From: Arthrobacter oryzae
GTDB lineage: Bacteria > Actinomycetota > Actinomycetes > Actinomycetales > Micrococcaceae
DNA length: 64,000 nt
Reading direction: 5' to 3'
Assembly (NCBI RefSeq): GCF_030718995.1
Contig: NZ_CP132204.1
Coordinates: 2,046,001-2,110,000 of the forward strand
Shown here one piece after another: positions 50,214 through 59,323 of this stretch. The stretch's first letter is position 1; each line of letters opens with the position of its first letter. A program made the translations under genes and the position numbers. The notes under the pieces were generated by a model. It did not search any database and was not told the DNA's origin. It saw only the letters and a program-made list of their open reading frames with translations.

Positions 50214-51437
50214 GTGGCTGGAACCGCACCATCCCCGACGTCCGCCTCCACAGGCCGGACCAGGAACCTGGTACTGGCCACCGCAGCGTCCGTGGCGGGC
50301 TTCTGGGCATGGAATTCCGTGGCCACGCTCGGCGCCTTCTACACCCAGAACCTGCAGCTGAACCCGGCCACCACGGGCGTCCTGGTGGCCATGCCGGTGT
50401 TCGTCGGCTCGCTGGGGCGGATCGTCGTCGGTACCCTGACGGACCGGTACGGCGGCCGGGCCATGTTTACGTTCGTGCTGCTCGCCTCCATCCTGCCCAT
50501 TCTGCTGGTGTCCGTCGGCGGCCTCCTCAGTTCCTTCCCGCTGGTGCTGGGCGCCGGCCTGCTGCTCGGCGTCGCCGGAACCGTCTTCGCCGTCGGAATC
50601 CCGTTTGTCAGCGCCTGGTACGAGCCCTCCCGGCGGGGCTTCGCCACCGGTGTCTTTGGCGCCGGCATGGGCGGCACGGCGCTGGCCGCCTTCCTGAATC
50701 CCCGGCTCGTCGCCGCGATCGGGTACTTCCCCACGCACCTGCTGATCGCCGGTGTCCTTGCCGTGATGGCTGCCATGGTCTGGTTCCTGATGAGGGAATC
50801 CCCGGGCTGGACCCGCAACAACGCTCCCGTGCTGCCCAAGCTCCTGGACGCCGCCAGGACGCCGGTGACGTGGAAGATGTGCTTCCTCTACGCCGTCGTC
50901 TTCGGCGGGTTCGTCTCCTTTGCCACCTACCTGCCCACGTACCTGCGGGACGTGTACAGCTTCGATCCGAGCGGCGCCGGCGCCCGCACGGCCGGGTTTG
51001 CGCTCGCCGCAGTGCTGGCACGGCCGGTGGGCGGCGTGCTCGCGGACAAGTTCGGGCCCAAGCCGGTGGTGATCGTTTCGCTGTCCGCCGTCGCCGTCCT
51101 GGCGTGGGTGGTGAACCTGCAGCCCGACGGCGAGGTCCCGGCGGGCCTGACCTTCGTCGCCATGGCGGCGGCCCTCGGACTGGGCACGGGCGGGGTGTTC
51201 GCCTGGGTGGGTGTGCTGGCACCGCAGGGAAAAGTGGGCAGCATCAGCGGTGTGGTCAGCGCTGCGGGCGGCCTCGGCGGCTACTTTCCGCCGCTGGTGA
51301 TGGGGGCAACGTACGACGCCGCCACCCACAGCTACTCGATCGGGCTGCTCCTGCTGGTGGTTACGGCGCTTGTGGCACTCGTGTTCACGGTTTTCGCAGT
51401 CCAGGGTCGGGCCAAGGCAAAGGCGGTACCGGCATAG
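50214..51437 (+). CDS. narK: Nitrate/nitrite MFS transporter
   Basis: A 407-aa NNP-family transporter with 12 helices. WNSVATLGAFYTQNLQL, VFVGSLGRIVVGTLTDRYGGR and GMGGTALAAFLNPRLV are typical NarK features. GLGTGGVFAWVG and a Gly-rich AAGGLGGYFPPL also fit NarK. It brings nitrate in and/or exports nitrite for NarGHI. GTG 50214 follows narI by 62 nt, with AAAGGAG upstream. It ends just before the second family B repeat. Confidence 0.93.
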   Translation: MAGTAPSPTSASTGRTRNLVLATAASVAGFWAWNSVATLGAFYTQNLQLNPATTGVLVAMPVFVGSLGRIVVGTLTDRYGGRAMFTFVLLASILPILLVSVGGLLSSFPLVLGAGLLLGVAGTVFAVGIPFVSAWYEPSRRGFATGVFGAGMGGTALAAFLNPRLVAAIGYFPTHLLIAGVLAVMAAMVWFLMRESPGWTRNNAPVLPKLLDAARTPVTWKMCFLYAVVFGGFVSFATYLPTYLRDVYSFDPSGAGARTAGFALAAVLARPVGGVLADKFGPKPVVIVSLSAVAVLAWVVNLQPDGEVPAGLTFVAMAAALGLGTGGVFAWVGVLAPQGKVGSISGVVSAAGGLGGYFPPLVMGATYDAATHSYSIGLLLLVVTALVALVFTVFAVQGRAKAKAVPA

Positions 51438-51450
51438 CGCGGGTTCAGAG

Positions 51451-51507
51451 CGCGCGAACGGACACTTGCGGCCCTTCGAAGGGGTGCTTAAGTGTCCGCT
51501 CGCGCTT
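51451..51507. repeat. Palindromic intergenic repeat, family B copy 2
   Basis: GCGCGAACGGACACTT (51452-51467) is inverted at 51490-51505 with one mismatch. It shares TGCGGCCCTTC, GGTGCT and TGTCCG-CGCGCTT blocks with the 43213 copy but is 12 nt shorter in the centre. It lies between the convergent ends of narK and the DUF445 gene. Confidence 0.8.
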
Positions 51508-51513
51508 GGGGGG

Positions 51514-52872
51514 TCAGCCGAAGGCCAGGTGCGCCGCCGTGAAAATGGCCAGGCCGGCCAGGGCGCCCACCACGGTGCCGTTGATCCGGATGAACTGCAG
51601 GTCCTTGCCCACCTGCAGCTCGATCTTCCGTGAGGTCTCCTCGGCATCCCAGCGCGCCACGGTCTCCGTGATCACCCCCGCGATGTCGGAGCGGTAGGTC
51701 TTCACCAGGTAGCCCGCGGCGTCTCCGATCCACGCGTTCACCTTCCCGGCCAGCTCGGGGTCAACCACGAGCCGGGTGCCGAAGTCGTGCACGGCGGCCT
51801 TGAACTTCACGGTCAGTTCGCTGTGCGGATCGTCGACGGCGCTGAGCAGCGCAGCCTTGATAGTGCCCCACGTGCGGGATGCCAGTTCGCGGACCTCGGG
51901 GTCGCCCAGCACCTGCGCCTTGATCCCTTCGGCACGGGCGATCATCACGGGGTCGTGCTGCAGGTCCTGCGCGAGCGAGGTGAGGTAGGTGTCGATGGAC
52001 TGCCGGACCTGGTGCTGCGGGTCGGACTGCACAGCCTTGGTGAACTTCAGGATTTCCACATAGACCTTGTCTCCCACGAGCCCGTCCACGAACTGCGGAA
52101 CCCACTGCGGGGACCGGTCCGACACCAGCCTGCTGACGGTCTCGTGGTTGTCCCGGACCCAGTCCACGGTCCGGTCCACCAGCAGGTCCACCAGTGTGTG
52201 GTGGTGCCCGTCGGCGAAGATCCGCTCGGCGAGCCTGCCCACCGGAGGGCCCCACGGCGGAGTGAGCAGGTGCTTTCGGACCATCGACTCGATCACGGCC
52301 TGGACGTCGTCGTCGTTCAGTACCTTGAACGCACCGCGGATGACGGCGGCACCCTCCTTGGCCACGCGCTCGGCGCCGCCGGGACCGGACAGCCACGCGC
52401 CGGCCTTCCGCGCGATGTCCACGGAGGCGAGCTTCTCCTGGACCACCTGTTCGGAGAGGAAATTGGTCTCCACGAACTCACCCAGCGAGGCGCCGATCTG
52501 GTCCTTGCGGCGCGGAATGATGGCGGTGTGCGGGATCTTGATCCCCATGGGGTACTTGAACAGCGCCGTCACGGCGAACCAGTCCGCGAGGGCGCCCACC
52601 ATCCCGCCCTCCGCCGCGGCACGCACGTATTCCAGCCAGGGGTACTGCTTCTGCAGTGCGAAGGCAAAGACGAAAATCACCGCCATGACAATCAGCAGGC
52701 TCAGCGCCAGCAGCTTCATCTTCCGCAGGGCGGCCGCCTTTTCGGCGTCACCGCCCAGGCCACGGTCGACGACGGCGGCACCGGCACCGGCGCCGGAACC
52801 GGCACCTGGCGTGCCGGCATGCGGGGGTCGGGTTGCAGCGGGACGGGTGGTTTGTTCACTGTTCACCTGCAT
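51514..52872 (-). CDS. DUF445 family membrane protein
   Basis: A 452-aa protein. A Gly/Ala/Pro-rich N-terminus (1-45) is followed by a membrane helix (about 52-72), then the conserved AAAEGGMVGALADWFAVTALFK (in part) and IPHTAIIPRRKDQIGASLGEFV. A long helical region and a second helix at the extreme C-terminus (GTVVGALAGLAIFTAAHLAFG in part) follow. Function unknown. Minus-strand TAGGCT lies 6 nt before ATG 52872. Confidence 0.88.
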   Translation of the reverse strand: MQVNSEQTTRPAATRPPHAGTPGAGSGAGAGAAVVDRGLGGDAEKAAALRKMKLLALSLLIVMAVIFVFAFALQKQYPWLEYVRAAAEGGMVGALADWFAVTALFKYPMGIKIPHTAIIPRRKDQIGASLGEFVETNFLSEQVVQEKLASVDIARKAGAWLSGPGGAERVAKEGAAVIRGAFKVLNDDDVQAVIESMVRKHLLTPPWGPPVGRLAERIFADGHHHTLVDLLVDRTVDWVRDNHETVSRLVSDRSPQWVPQFVDGLVGDKVYVEILKFTKAVQSDPQHQVRQSIDTYLTSLAQDLQHDPVMIARAEGIKAQVLGDPEVRELASRTWGTIKAALLSAVDDPHSELTVKFKAAVHDFGTRLVVDPELAGKVNAWIGDAAGYLVKTYRSDIAGVITETVARWDAEETSRKIELQVGKDLQFIRINGTVVGALAGLAIFTAAHLAFG

Positions 52873-52878
52873 GTGCCC

Positions 52879-52884
52879 AGCCTA
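52879..52884 (-). promoter_or_regulatory. Leaderless-type -10 for the DUF445 gene
   Basis: Minus-strand TAGGCT, 6 nt, then ATG 52872. Confidence 0.5.
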
Positions 52885-52910
52885 GTCCCGCATCCGCCGC
52901 GGGCGTCCGC

Positions 52911-52916
52911 TAACGT
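52911..52916 (+). promoter_or_regulatory. Leaderless-type -10 for the GDPD gene
   Basis: TAACGT, 6 nt, then ATG 52923. Confidence 0.45.
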
Positions 52917-52922
52917 GTCACC

Positions 52923-53822
52923 ATGACTACCGACGAGTCCGCCTTCACCCGGCCGCTGGTCTACGCCCACCGGGGATCCAGCGCCGCCTTCGCCGAGCAC
53001 ACCCGGGCCGCCTACCTGCAGGCGATTGCGGACGGCGCCGACGGCGTGGAATGCGACGTCCACCTCACCCGGGACCAGCATGTAGTCCTGCTGCATGACG
53101 CCAACCTGGACCGCACCTCGGACGGCACCGGACCTGTGGCGGACCGGACCCTCGAGGAACTGCGGCTGCTGGACTTTTCCTCGTGGAAGGGCGCCCGCAT
53201 CCCGCTTGAATACGGAGGGAAGTTCGACCAGTTGCTGACGCTGCCGGAACTGCTGGACGTCCTCCGGAAGGCGGGACGGGAGATCGGACTCGCCATTGAG
53301 CTCAAGCATCCCAGCCCCTACCTGCTGCAGCTGGAGGACCGCGTGCTGGAGGTGCTGGAAGCGGAAGGGTGGGATCCCCTTACCTCCCGGGTGGACAACA
53401 TCAGCGTCTCCTTCATGAGCTTCAGCCCGGACGCCGTCAAGCACCTGCTCAAGACCGTGCCCGCCGAGTTCGTCTGCCAGTTGGTGGACGACATCAACGC
53501 GGAGGAAATCCGTGAGGAACTGGGCCTGGGACTCATCACAGGCGGGGCCGTGGCGAACGTCATGCGGGCCGCCCAGGTGGAAGGCGAACGGATCCTGAAT
53601 GACTGCGAAGTGAGGCTGGCCGGACCGGGCATCAACTACGTCCGGGAGCACGCCCGCACCGTGAAGCGCTGGCTGGATTCCGGCCGGAGGTTCAGGGTGT
53701 GGACTGTCGATTCGGACCGGGACGTGGCGCTGTGCCAGGAGCTGGGCATCCACGAAATCACCACCAACCGGCCGGCGCAGGTGCTGGCCCGGCTCGCCGA
53801 GAGCAGCCATCCCGTCGGCTGA
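52923..53822 (+). CDS. Glycerophosphodiester phosphodiesterase
   Basis: A 299-aa GDPD TIM-barrel enzyme. YAHRGSSAAFAEHT carries the first catalytic His. EcDvH-type metal ligands lie in GVECDVHLTRDQHVVLLHD with the second His, followed by LAIELKHPS, and VWTVDS and TNRPAQVL near the end. It hydrolyses glycerophosphodiesters to glycerol 3-phosphate and an alcohol. No signal peptide is seen, so it is probably cytoplasmic. Divergent from DUF445, sharing a 50-nt promoter region. Confidence 0.92.
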   Translation: MTTDESAFTRPLVYAHRGSSAAFAEHTRAAYLQAIADGADGVECDVHLTRDQHVVLLHDANLDRTSDGTGPVADRTLEELRLLDFSSWKGARIPLEYGGKFDQLLTLPELLDVLRKAGREIGLAIELKHPSPYLLQLEDRVLEVLEAEGWDPLTSRVDNISVSFMSFSPDAVKHLLKTVPAEFVCQLVDDINAEEIREELGLGLITGGAVANVMRAAQVEGERILNDCEVRLAGPGINYVREHARTVKRWLDSGRRFRVWTVDSDRDVALCQELGIHEITTNRPAQVLARLAESSHPVG

Positions 53823-53853
53823 ACAGCCGGTTCGGCCGCGGGGACTGCCCTGG

Positions 53854-53914
53854 TCAGCGCAGCTCACGCTTCATCAGCGCAGCTCACGCCTCATCAAGCG
53901 CAGCTCATGCCTCA
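53854..53914. repeat. Three tandem 20-21 bp repeats
   Basis: TCAGCGCAGCTCACGCTTCA (53854-53873) is followed by a copy with one change (53874-53893) and a third of 21 nt with two changes (53894-53914). The third unit contains the stop codon of the permease gene. It lies between converging genes. Confidence 0.75.
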
Positions 53915-55557
53915 AGGTCGCGGCGCCGCCAGCCGGCGTAGCCCAGCGCGCCAAGGACTGCCGCGGCTACCGTGAGGGCAACCAGCGCCGGAACTGACTC
54001 GGCATCCACCGGAAGCAGCGGGGTATGCCGGAACGGCGAGAGGTCCATCAGCCATTCCGGAGCGTTCCAGAGCACTCCGAATTCACCCAGCGCGATGAGC
54101 CCCAGCAGGAGCACCCAGACGGCTCCGGCCAGGCGAGGTGCCCAGCCGAACACCGCCAGTGCGGCGCTGGTGAGAACCCAGGCAGCCGGAATCTGGGCCA
54201 GCGCCGCCACGGTGGACCGGGCAACAAGGTCCACGTCATTGACGGCGGCGGCAGCCCCGATGCCGATGGAGACGCCGGTCAGCAGTTGCAGCAGCGCAAC
54301 GCCGGCCAGTGCCACGCTGTAGTGGCTGCTGGCCCAGCGGATGCGGGTGGTGGCAGTGCCCAGCAGGGCCTCGGTGTGCCCGGCAGCCTCCTCGCTGCGG
54401 AGGTGGTTGGCCGCGGAGATGCCATACGCGGCCGCGATGACGCCCATGATGCTGATCTCGGCAGCGAGGAACGCATCCGTCAGGGCCTGCGGACCGCCCA
54501 GCGCCCGCATCAGGTCCTGGGCGCCGGGGGAACTCAGGAAGTCCGCCACATTGCCGACCAGCGAGCCGATCACCACGCCAAAAAGCACGAACGCCACGCA
54601 CCACGCCACCAGGACGCGGTACTGCAGCCGCACGGCGAGGCCCAGCACGCCCGACAGGTGTCCGCGTGCGGGGCCCGGCCGCTCATCGCGAAGGCCGGCG
54701 CCGAGGTCGCGCCGGGACCGCAGGAAGAACGCGACGGGCACCAGCGCAGCGCAGAGCGCCAAGGGTAGCGAAAGCACCCACCAGTGGTCACCGGCGTAGG
54801 CACGGATCTGCTGGTTCCACCCGATGGGTGACAGCCAGGACCATACCGACGGGCCGGGCTCGGCGAGGTCGCCCACCGCCCGCAGCCCGTAGGTCACGGC
54901 GATGACTCCGATGCTGAACCCGGTGGCGGCGCGGGCGCTGGCCGTGAGCTGGGCCGCCAGGGCCGCCACCGCGCTGTACGCCATCCCCGTGGCTGCCCAG
55001 CCCAGACCGAAGGCGAGTGACCCGTTCCCGGGCAAACCGCCGACGGCGAGGGCAGCCGCAGAAAACAGCCCGGTCAGGATGCTGGCGGCAAAGCTGATGG
55101 CCAGTGCGGACACCAGCGGCGCGTCGCGTCCCAGCCGGCCCCCACCCAGCAGTTCCAGCCGTCCGCTCTCCTCGTCCCCCCGCGTGTGCCGGATGGTGAG
55201 GATGACCATGAGGACCGCAAGGATGGCCGTCATAAAGGCGGTGTATTTGATGAGGGAAAGGGCGCCGAGCGAGGCGGGGTCGTAGATCCGGCCAAAGAGC
55301 GCCACCATGGATGCCGTGGCATTCAGCGCGGTGGAGGCCTCCACCCGGCTGGCCGCGTCCGGGTACAGCTCGGCGCCGGCCACTGCTGTCGAGTAAGCAA
55401 CCAGAGCGAATCCCGCTATCCAGAGCGGCAGCAGCCAGCGGTCCCGCCGCAGGCCAAGCCGGACCAGGACACCGGTTCCGGCCAGCGTGCCGGTCACGGA
55501 CCCGGACGGCGTGGTGGCGGGCGTCCGGGCTTTGGTTCCGGGCGTGGTGCCGGTCAT
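53905..55557 (-). CDS. ABC exporter permease (polyketide-antibiotic type)
   Basis: A 550-aa protein with about 12 membrane helices arranged as two six-helix halves. It resembles the single-chain permeases of TnrB/antibiotic exporters, with [20 protein letters not shown] near residue 125 and a matching [13 protein letters not shown] in the second half. With the upstream ATPase it forms an exporter of unknown substrate. Its start overlaps the ATPase stop by 4 nt. The last codons lie in a tandem repeat. Confidence 0.87.
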   Translation of the reverse strand: MTGTTPGTKARTPATTPSGSVTGTLAGTGVLVRLGLRRDRWLLPLWIAGFALVAYSTAVAGAELYPDAASRVEASTALNATASMVALFGRIYDPASLGALSLIKYTAFMTAILAVLMVILTIRHTRGDEESGRLELLGGGRLGRDAPLVSALAISFAASILTGLFSAAALAVGGLPGNGSLAFGLGWAATGMAYSAVAALAAQLTASARAATGFSIGVIAVTYGLRAVGDLAEPGPSVWSWLSPIGWNQQIRAYAGDHWWVLSLPLALCAALVPVAFFLRSRRDLGAGLRDERPGPARGHLSGVLGLAVRLQYRVLVAWCVAFVLFGVVIGSLVGNVADFLSSPGAQDLMRALGGPQALTDAFLAAEISIMGVIAAAYGISAANHLRSEEAAGHTEALLGTATTRIRWASSHYSVALAGVALLQLLTGVSIGIGAAAAVNDVDLVARSTVAALAQIPAAWVLTSAALAVFGWAPRLAGAVWVLLLGLIALGEFGVLWNAPEWLMDLSPFRHTPLLPVDAESVPALVALTVAAAVLGALGYAGWRRRDLEA

Positions 55558-56462
55558 CGCCGGGCCGCTTCGAACGATCCTGCCGGGCCGTAGTGGCGCA
55601 GGAACAAATCCTCCAGGGTGGGCGGCTGGCTGGTCAGCGACTGCAGACCGGCAGCCGTCAGGGCCTGCAGGAACGGCCCCAGCCCAGCGGGGTCCACCTG
55701 GGCGGTGACACGGTGGTTCGTCACCACAACGTCGTGGACGCCGGGAAGGAGGTCCAGGCCAAGGGGCACGCGGACGACGTCGGCCGTGACCGACGTGCGC
55801 GTCAGGTGCCGCAGCTGCTCCAGGGGCCCGGACTCCACCACCTTGCCGGCGCGAATGATGCTGACCCGGTCCGAGAGGGCCTCGGCCTCGCTCAGGATGT
55901 GGCTGCTCAGCAGGACTGTGCGGCCCTGCCCGCGCAGCTCACGGACGCAGCCCCGGAAGGCATCTTCCATCAACGGGTCCAGGCCGCTGGTGGGCTCGTC
56001 CAGCAGGAAGAGCTCGGCGTCCGTGGCCAGGGCCGCCACCAGCGCAACCTTTTGCCGGTTGCCCTTGGAATAGGTGCGTGACTTCTTGGTGGGGTCAAGG
56101 TCGAAAGTCTGCAGCAGGGCGTCCCGCCGGGCACGGTCCTGTCCGCCTTGGAGCCGGCCCAGCAGGTCGATCACCTCCCCGCCGGTCAGGTTAGGCCAGA
56201 GGGCAACGTCCCCTGGCACGTAGGCCAGCCGGCGGTGCAGGGTGGCAACGTCGTGCCAGGGATCCAGGCCCAGCACCCGGATTGACCCGGAGTTGGCCCG
56301 GAGCATGCCCAGGAGCAGCCGCAACGTAGTGGACTTGCCGGATCCGTTGGGACCCAGGAAGCCGTGCACTTCGCCCGCCGCCACACTGAAGTCGAGGCCG
56401 TCGAGGGCAGTGACGCTTCCGAAACGCTTCACGACGCCGGCCATTTCCACCACGCTGCTCAT
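55554..56462 (-). CDS. ABC transporter ATP-binding protein
   Basis: About 302 aa. Walker A is GPNGSGKST, the signature is YSKGNRQKV (the variant usual in this subfamily in place of LSGGQ), and Walker B is [13 protein letters not shown]. An H-loop SSHILSEAE follows and then a C-terminal domain. It energises the permease encoded 4 nt into its 3' end. ATG 56462 is preferred over GTG 56468 because TAGCTT lies 7 nt before it and no ribosome-binding site is seen. Confidence 0.93.
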   Translation of the reverse strand: MSSVVEMAGVVKRFGSVTALDGLDFSVAAGEVHGFLGPNGSGKSTTLRLLLGMLRANSGSIRVLGLDPWHDVATLHRRLAYVPGDVALWPNLTGGEVIDLLGRLQGGQDRARRDALLQTFDLDPTKKSRTYSKGNRQKVALVAALATDAELFLLDEPTSGLDPLMEDAFRGCVRELRGQGRTVLLSSHILSEAEALSDRVSIIRAGKVVESGPLEQLRHLTRTSVTADVVRVPLGLDLLPGVHDVVVTNHRVTAQVDPAGLGPFLQALTAAGLQSLTSQPPTLEDLFLRHYGPAGSFEAARR

Positions 56463-56571
56463 AATCACAAAGCTACGCCCGGTTGCCTGTCCCTGACCCG
56501 GGCGAAAGGTCCTGTTCCTGCGTGACGCCCGCAGTTACCCGGCGCGTCTGCGGCTGTGGTTGCATGGATCC

Positions 56572-57030
56572 ATGCCATTCACCTGGTCCGGCCGGGCCAC
56601 CCAGACTCTCTCAGCGGCTGCGATGGGCGCACTGCTGCTGACCAGCGCCATGAAGCACTTCCGCGACCCTGCGTTCTTCCACCAGGTGGTTCCCGATGTC
56701 CTGTGCCGTGACGATACCGGCGAACGGCCAAACGGTGCGTTTGCCGTGATGACCAGGGATGAATGGGTGGCGTTCAGCGGACTGCTCGAGGCGGGCGCCG
56801 CCGTCGGGCTCCTGATCCCGGCAACCCGCCCGGCCGCCGCGTGGGGCGTTACCGCAATGTTTACGGCGTTCCTTGCCGGGCACGCCGATGCACTGCGCCG
56901 CGCGTACGGCCCGGCCGGAACTGCGGCGCAGCGGAAAGTGCATACCGCGCGGCTGCCATTGCAGCTGCCGCTGATCGCCTGGGCCTGGAGCCTGCGCAAA
57001 CCGGGCCAGGCCGCCCGGCGCCAGCAGTGA
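56572..57030 (+). CDS. DoxX-like small membrane protein
   Basis: A 152-aa protein with four hydrophobic helices. TLSAAAMGALLLTSAMKHFRDPAFF and the EWVAFSGLLEAGAAVGLLIP helix resemble DoxX/DoxD-type proteins, whose roles are mostly unknown. ATG 56572 is chosen over TTG 56560. Its stop overlaps the azlC start (GTGA), forming a three-gene coupled unit with azlC and azlD. Confidence 0.72.
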   Translation: MPFTWSGRATQTLSAAAMGALLLTSAMKHFRDPAFFHQVVPDVLCRDDTGERPNGAFAVMTRDEWVAFSGLLEAGAAVGLLIPATRPAAAWGVTAMFTAFLAGHADALRRAYGPAGTAAQRKVHTARLPLQLPLIAWAWSLRKPGQAARRQQ

Positions 57031-57827
57031 AGCTCCTGCAGTCTCCGGCCGTGCGGGTGGGTCTGTCCATCAGCATCGCCACCGGGCTGTACGGGATTTC
57101 GTTCGGGGCACTCGGCGTCACGTCCGGGCTGGATTTCTGGCAGACCATGGCTCTGAGCCTGCTGCTGTTCAGCGGCGGTTCGCAGTTCGCATTCATCGGC
57201 GTGGTGGCGGGCGGCGGATCAGGAGTGGCTGCCATGGGGGCGGCCACGCTCCTGGGAATGCGCAACGGCATTTACGGCATGCAGCTCAACGCGCTGCTGC
57301 AGCCGCGCGGGTGGCGCAAGTTCGCCGCGGCCCACGTCACTATCGACGAATCAACAGCCACCAGCACCGGGCAAACGGACCCGGCCGAGCAAAAGCGGGG
57401 ATTCTGGACCGCGGGCATCGGCATCTTTGTGCTCTGGAACGTGTTCACTGCCGTGGGGGCACTGGCCGGAAGCGCACTGGGTGACCCCAAACAATGGGGG
57501 CTCGACGGCGCCGCGGTGGCGGCTTTCCTCGGCCTGCTCTGGCCGCGGCTCAAGGGCCGCGAGCCGGTGGCCATCGCCGTGGTGTGCGCCCTGGCCACGG
57601 TACTGGCCGTGCCCTTCGTGCCTGCGGGAATTCCCATCCTGATCGCGGCCTTCGTGGCGGCCGCGATCGGCTGGTTCAGCCACGGCCGCAGCAACGAGGG
57701 ACTGGAGCCGGATGTGGACCCCTATGCCGAGCACCGGCACGACGAGCACCAGCACGAGCACCAGCACGGGCACCAGCACGGGCACCCGAACCCCCGCAGG
57801 CTTCCGCGTTCGGGAGGTGGACAATGA
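57027..57827 (+). CDS. azlC: AzlC-family branched-chain amino-acid exporter subunit with a His-rich tail
   Basis: A 266-aa membrane protein matching AzlC/YgaZ: GLYGISFGALGVTSGLDFWQT (in part), then LFSGGSQFAFIGVV and LGMRNGIYGM. With AzlD it exports branched-chain amino acids or analogues. Residues about 234-256 form an unusual alternating His tail (HRHDEHQHEHQHGHQHGH) of a metal-binding kind. Three identical-pattern 12-bp DNA units at 57747-57782 encode it. GTG 57027 overlaps the previous stop, and the end overlaps azlD by 4 nt. Confidence 0.88.
   Translation: MKLLQSPAVRVGLSISIATGLYGISFGALGVTSGLDFWQTMALSLLLFSGGSQFAFIGVVAGGGSGVAAMGAATLLGMRNGIYGMQLNALLQPRGWRKFAAAHVTIDESTATSTGQTDPAEQKRGFWTAGIGIFVLWNVFTAVGALAGSALGDPKQWGLDGAAVAAFLGLLWPRLKGREPVAIAVVCALATVLAVPFVPAGIPILIAAFVAAAIGWFSHGRSNEGLEPDVDPYAEHRHDEHQHEHQHGHQHGHPNPRRLPRSGGGQ
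57747..57782 (+). repeat. Three 12-bp units encoding the AzlC His tail
   Basis: CACCAGCACGAG is followed by CACCAGCACGGG twice, in frame, each giving His-x-His-x. A slippage-prone microrepeat within the gene. Confidence 0.8.
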
Positions 57828-58135
57828 ACCTTTGGCTGTGGCTGCTGCTTGCCTGCCTCCTTGGCTACGCCTGGAAACTGGTGGGCTACCTGGTTCCTGC
57901 CAGCCTGCTGCGCAACCCGCGGACGTCCCGGATTGCGGGCACCATGACCATCGGACTGCTGGCCTCGCTCACCATGGTGAACGCTGTGGCGTCGGGCCAG
58001 TCGCTGGCACTCGATGCCCGGCTGGGCGCTTTGGCTGCGGCCGGAATCGCCCTGTGGTTCCGGGCTCCGTTCCTGGTGGTGGTCCTGGCCGGTGCCGGCG
58101 CGGCCGCCGGGCTCCGGCTGCTTGGCTGGAACTGA
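57824..58135 (+). CDS. azlD: AzlD-family small membrane subunit
   Basis: A 103-aa protein with about three to four hydrophobic helices. LLGYAWKLVGYLVPASLL and RIAGTMTIGLLASLTMVNAV fit the AzlD family, the small partner of AzlC. ATG 57824 overlaps the azlC stop codon. Confidence 0.87.
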   Translation: MNLWLWLLLACLLGYAWKLVGYLVPASLLRNPRTSRIAGTMTIGLLASLTMVNAVASGQSLALDARLGALAAAGIALWFRAPFLVVVLAGAGAAAGLRLLGWN

Positions 58136-58187
58136 CCACGGCCAGTAGGCCCTAGTGACGAAGCACGTGGTGTGGCAGGATTCGAAT

Positions 58188-58520
58188 ATGAGCGAAGAAC
58201 AAGCGCCCGCCGTTCCTGCTGCCGAAAAAGACTCCAAGTCGAGGCCCTATGTGCCCTCGCCGGGGTCCGAATCCACCCGTGAAATGCGTGAGATGTCCCG
58301 CCGCCGCAGGGACGCCGAAGAGAAGCTCCAGCAGCATCTGCAGGAAGCGGACCACCTGCACGAGGAACACATGAAAGCCCACCAGCGGGAGACGCGAGCT
58401 GCCCATGAGGACGGGCAGAATGAGGGCGGGGAGCCCGCAAGCGGGGCCGCTCCGGAGGGTGCTGCCACGGAAAGGGAGACTCCGGACAAGGGCGGGTCCG
58501 GCCACAATCCGGCCGAGTGA
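58188..58520 (+). CDS. Hypothetical charged coiled-coil protein
   Basis: A 110-aa very hydrophilic protein. Residues about 28-75 are a likely helix or coiled coil rich in Arg, Glu, His and Gln (MREMSRRRRDAEEKLQQHL, then LHEEHMKAHQRETRAAHE). The rest is Gly/Pro/Glu-rich. No family recognised. CAGGAT lies 6 nt before ATG 58188, close to the leaderless layout. Confidence 0.65.
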   Translation: MSEEQAPAVPAAEKDSKSRPYVPSPGSESTREMREMSRRRRDAEEKLQQHLQEADHLHEEHMKAHQRETRAAHEDGQNEGGEPASGAAPEGAATERETPDKGGSGHNPAE

Positions 58521-58686
58521 CCCGGCCGGGCCAGTACGTTGCGTAACGACTGCAGGACGTGCTGCATACGTTCGACATGACGCCGGGAGCCGCCCGTTTC
58601 CACGGCCGGGGACGTACCCATGGCTATGCTTTAAACAGTTCTAGTCAGACGCGCGAAGGGCGGCAAGCAGTGGAACGTGTCCGGCC

Positions 58687-59310
58687 ATGGCGGTGAAGCT
58701 GCCCCTCGCCGATGAGCTGGCGGCGGTCTTTGCCCGTGCAACCGAGCTCCTGCTGACAGAGGAGACGGTCTCCCGGGCCCTTGAGCTGATCACCGCCGCC
58801 GCGGAAGCTGCAGTTCCCGGTGCCGCTGGTGCCGGCGTCACGCTGATAGACGCGGACGGCCGGAAACACACGGCGAGTGCCTCCAATTCACTGGTGCAGG
58901 CGGCCGACGCGCGCCAGTACGATCTGGGCCAAGGGCCCTGCCTCCTGGCGTGGGCCAGCGGCGAACCGGTGCTGGTCCATGATGCCCGGAGTGATGGGCG
59001 CTGGCCCGAATGGGCCGACGCAGCGGCAGGATTGGGGCTCCGGTCCTCCGTCAGTACACCGTTGATCGCCGGCGAGTCCGCCCTGGGCGCCGTCAAGCTC
59101 TACGCCCGCCAGGAGGACAGCTTCAATCACGCCACCGTTCGCCTCTTGGAACTCTTCGCAGCGCAGGCCACCATTTTCCTGGTCAATGCCCGGCACGGAC
59201 TGGACGAGGACACGGCCATGCAGGACCTCCTGATGGAGTCACGGCGGTCGAAAAGGTCGCTGCGTGACGTGTCCGCCGAGCTGGTGTCCTCTACCCGGCC
59301 GGCCCGGTGA
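58687..59310 (+). CDS. GAF-domain regulator with an eroded ANTAR end
   Basis: A 207-aa protein. The GAF domain (about 25-165) has YDLGQGPCLLAWASGEPVLVHD, SDGRWPEW and APLI-like TPLIAGESALGAV. After FAAQATIFLVNARHG only about 35 residues remain, ending SLRDVSAELVSSTRPAR. That looks like the last helix of an ANTAR domain, with the preceding RNA-binding helices missing. It may be a truncated relative of the 7561 regulator. No frameshift that would restore the domain was seen. Confidence 0.8.
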   Translation: MAVKLPLADELAAVFARATELLLTEETVSRALELITAAAEAAVPGAAGAGVTLIDADGRKHTASASNSLVQAADARQYDLGQGPCLLAWASGEPVLVHDARSDGRWPEWADAAAGLGLRSSVSTPLIAGESALGAVKLYARQEDSFNHATVRLLELFAAQATIFLVNARHGLDEDTAMQDLLMESRRSKRSLRDVSAELVSSTRPAR

Positions 59311-59323
59311 GCGGGGGTGCGCT

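Noticed and set aside
43213..51507. Family B palindromes as terminal repeats of a transposon carrying nar
   Set aside because: Each copy is itself a palindrome, and there is no transposase and no target-site duplication seen. A simple transposon is not supported, though recombination between copies remains possible.
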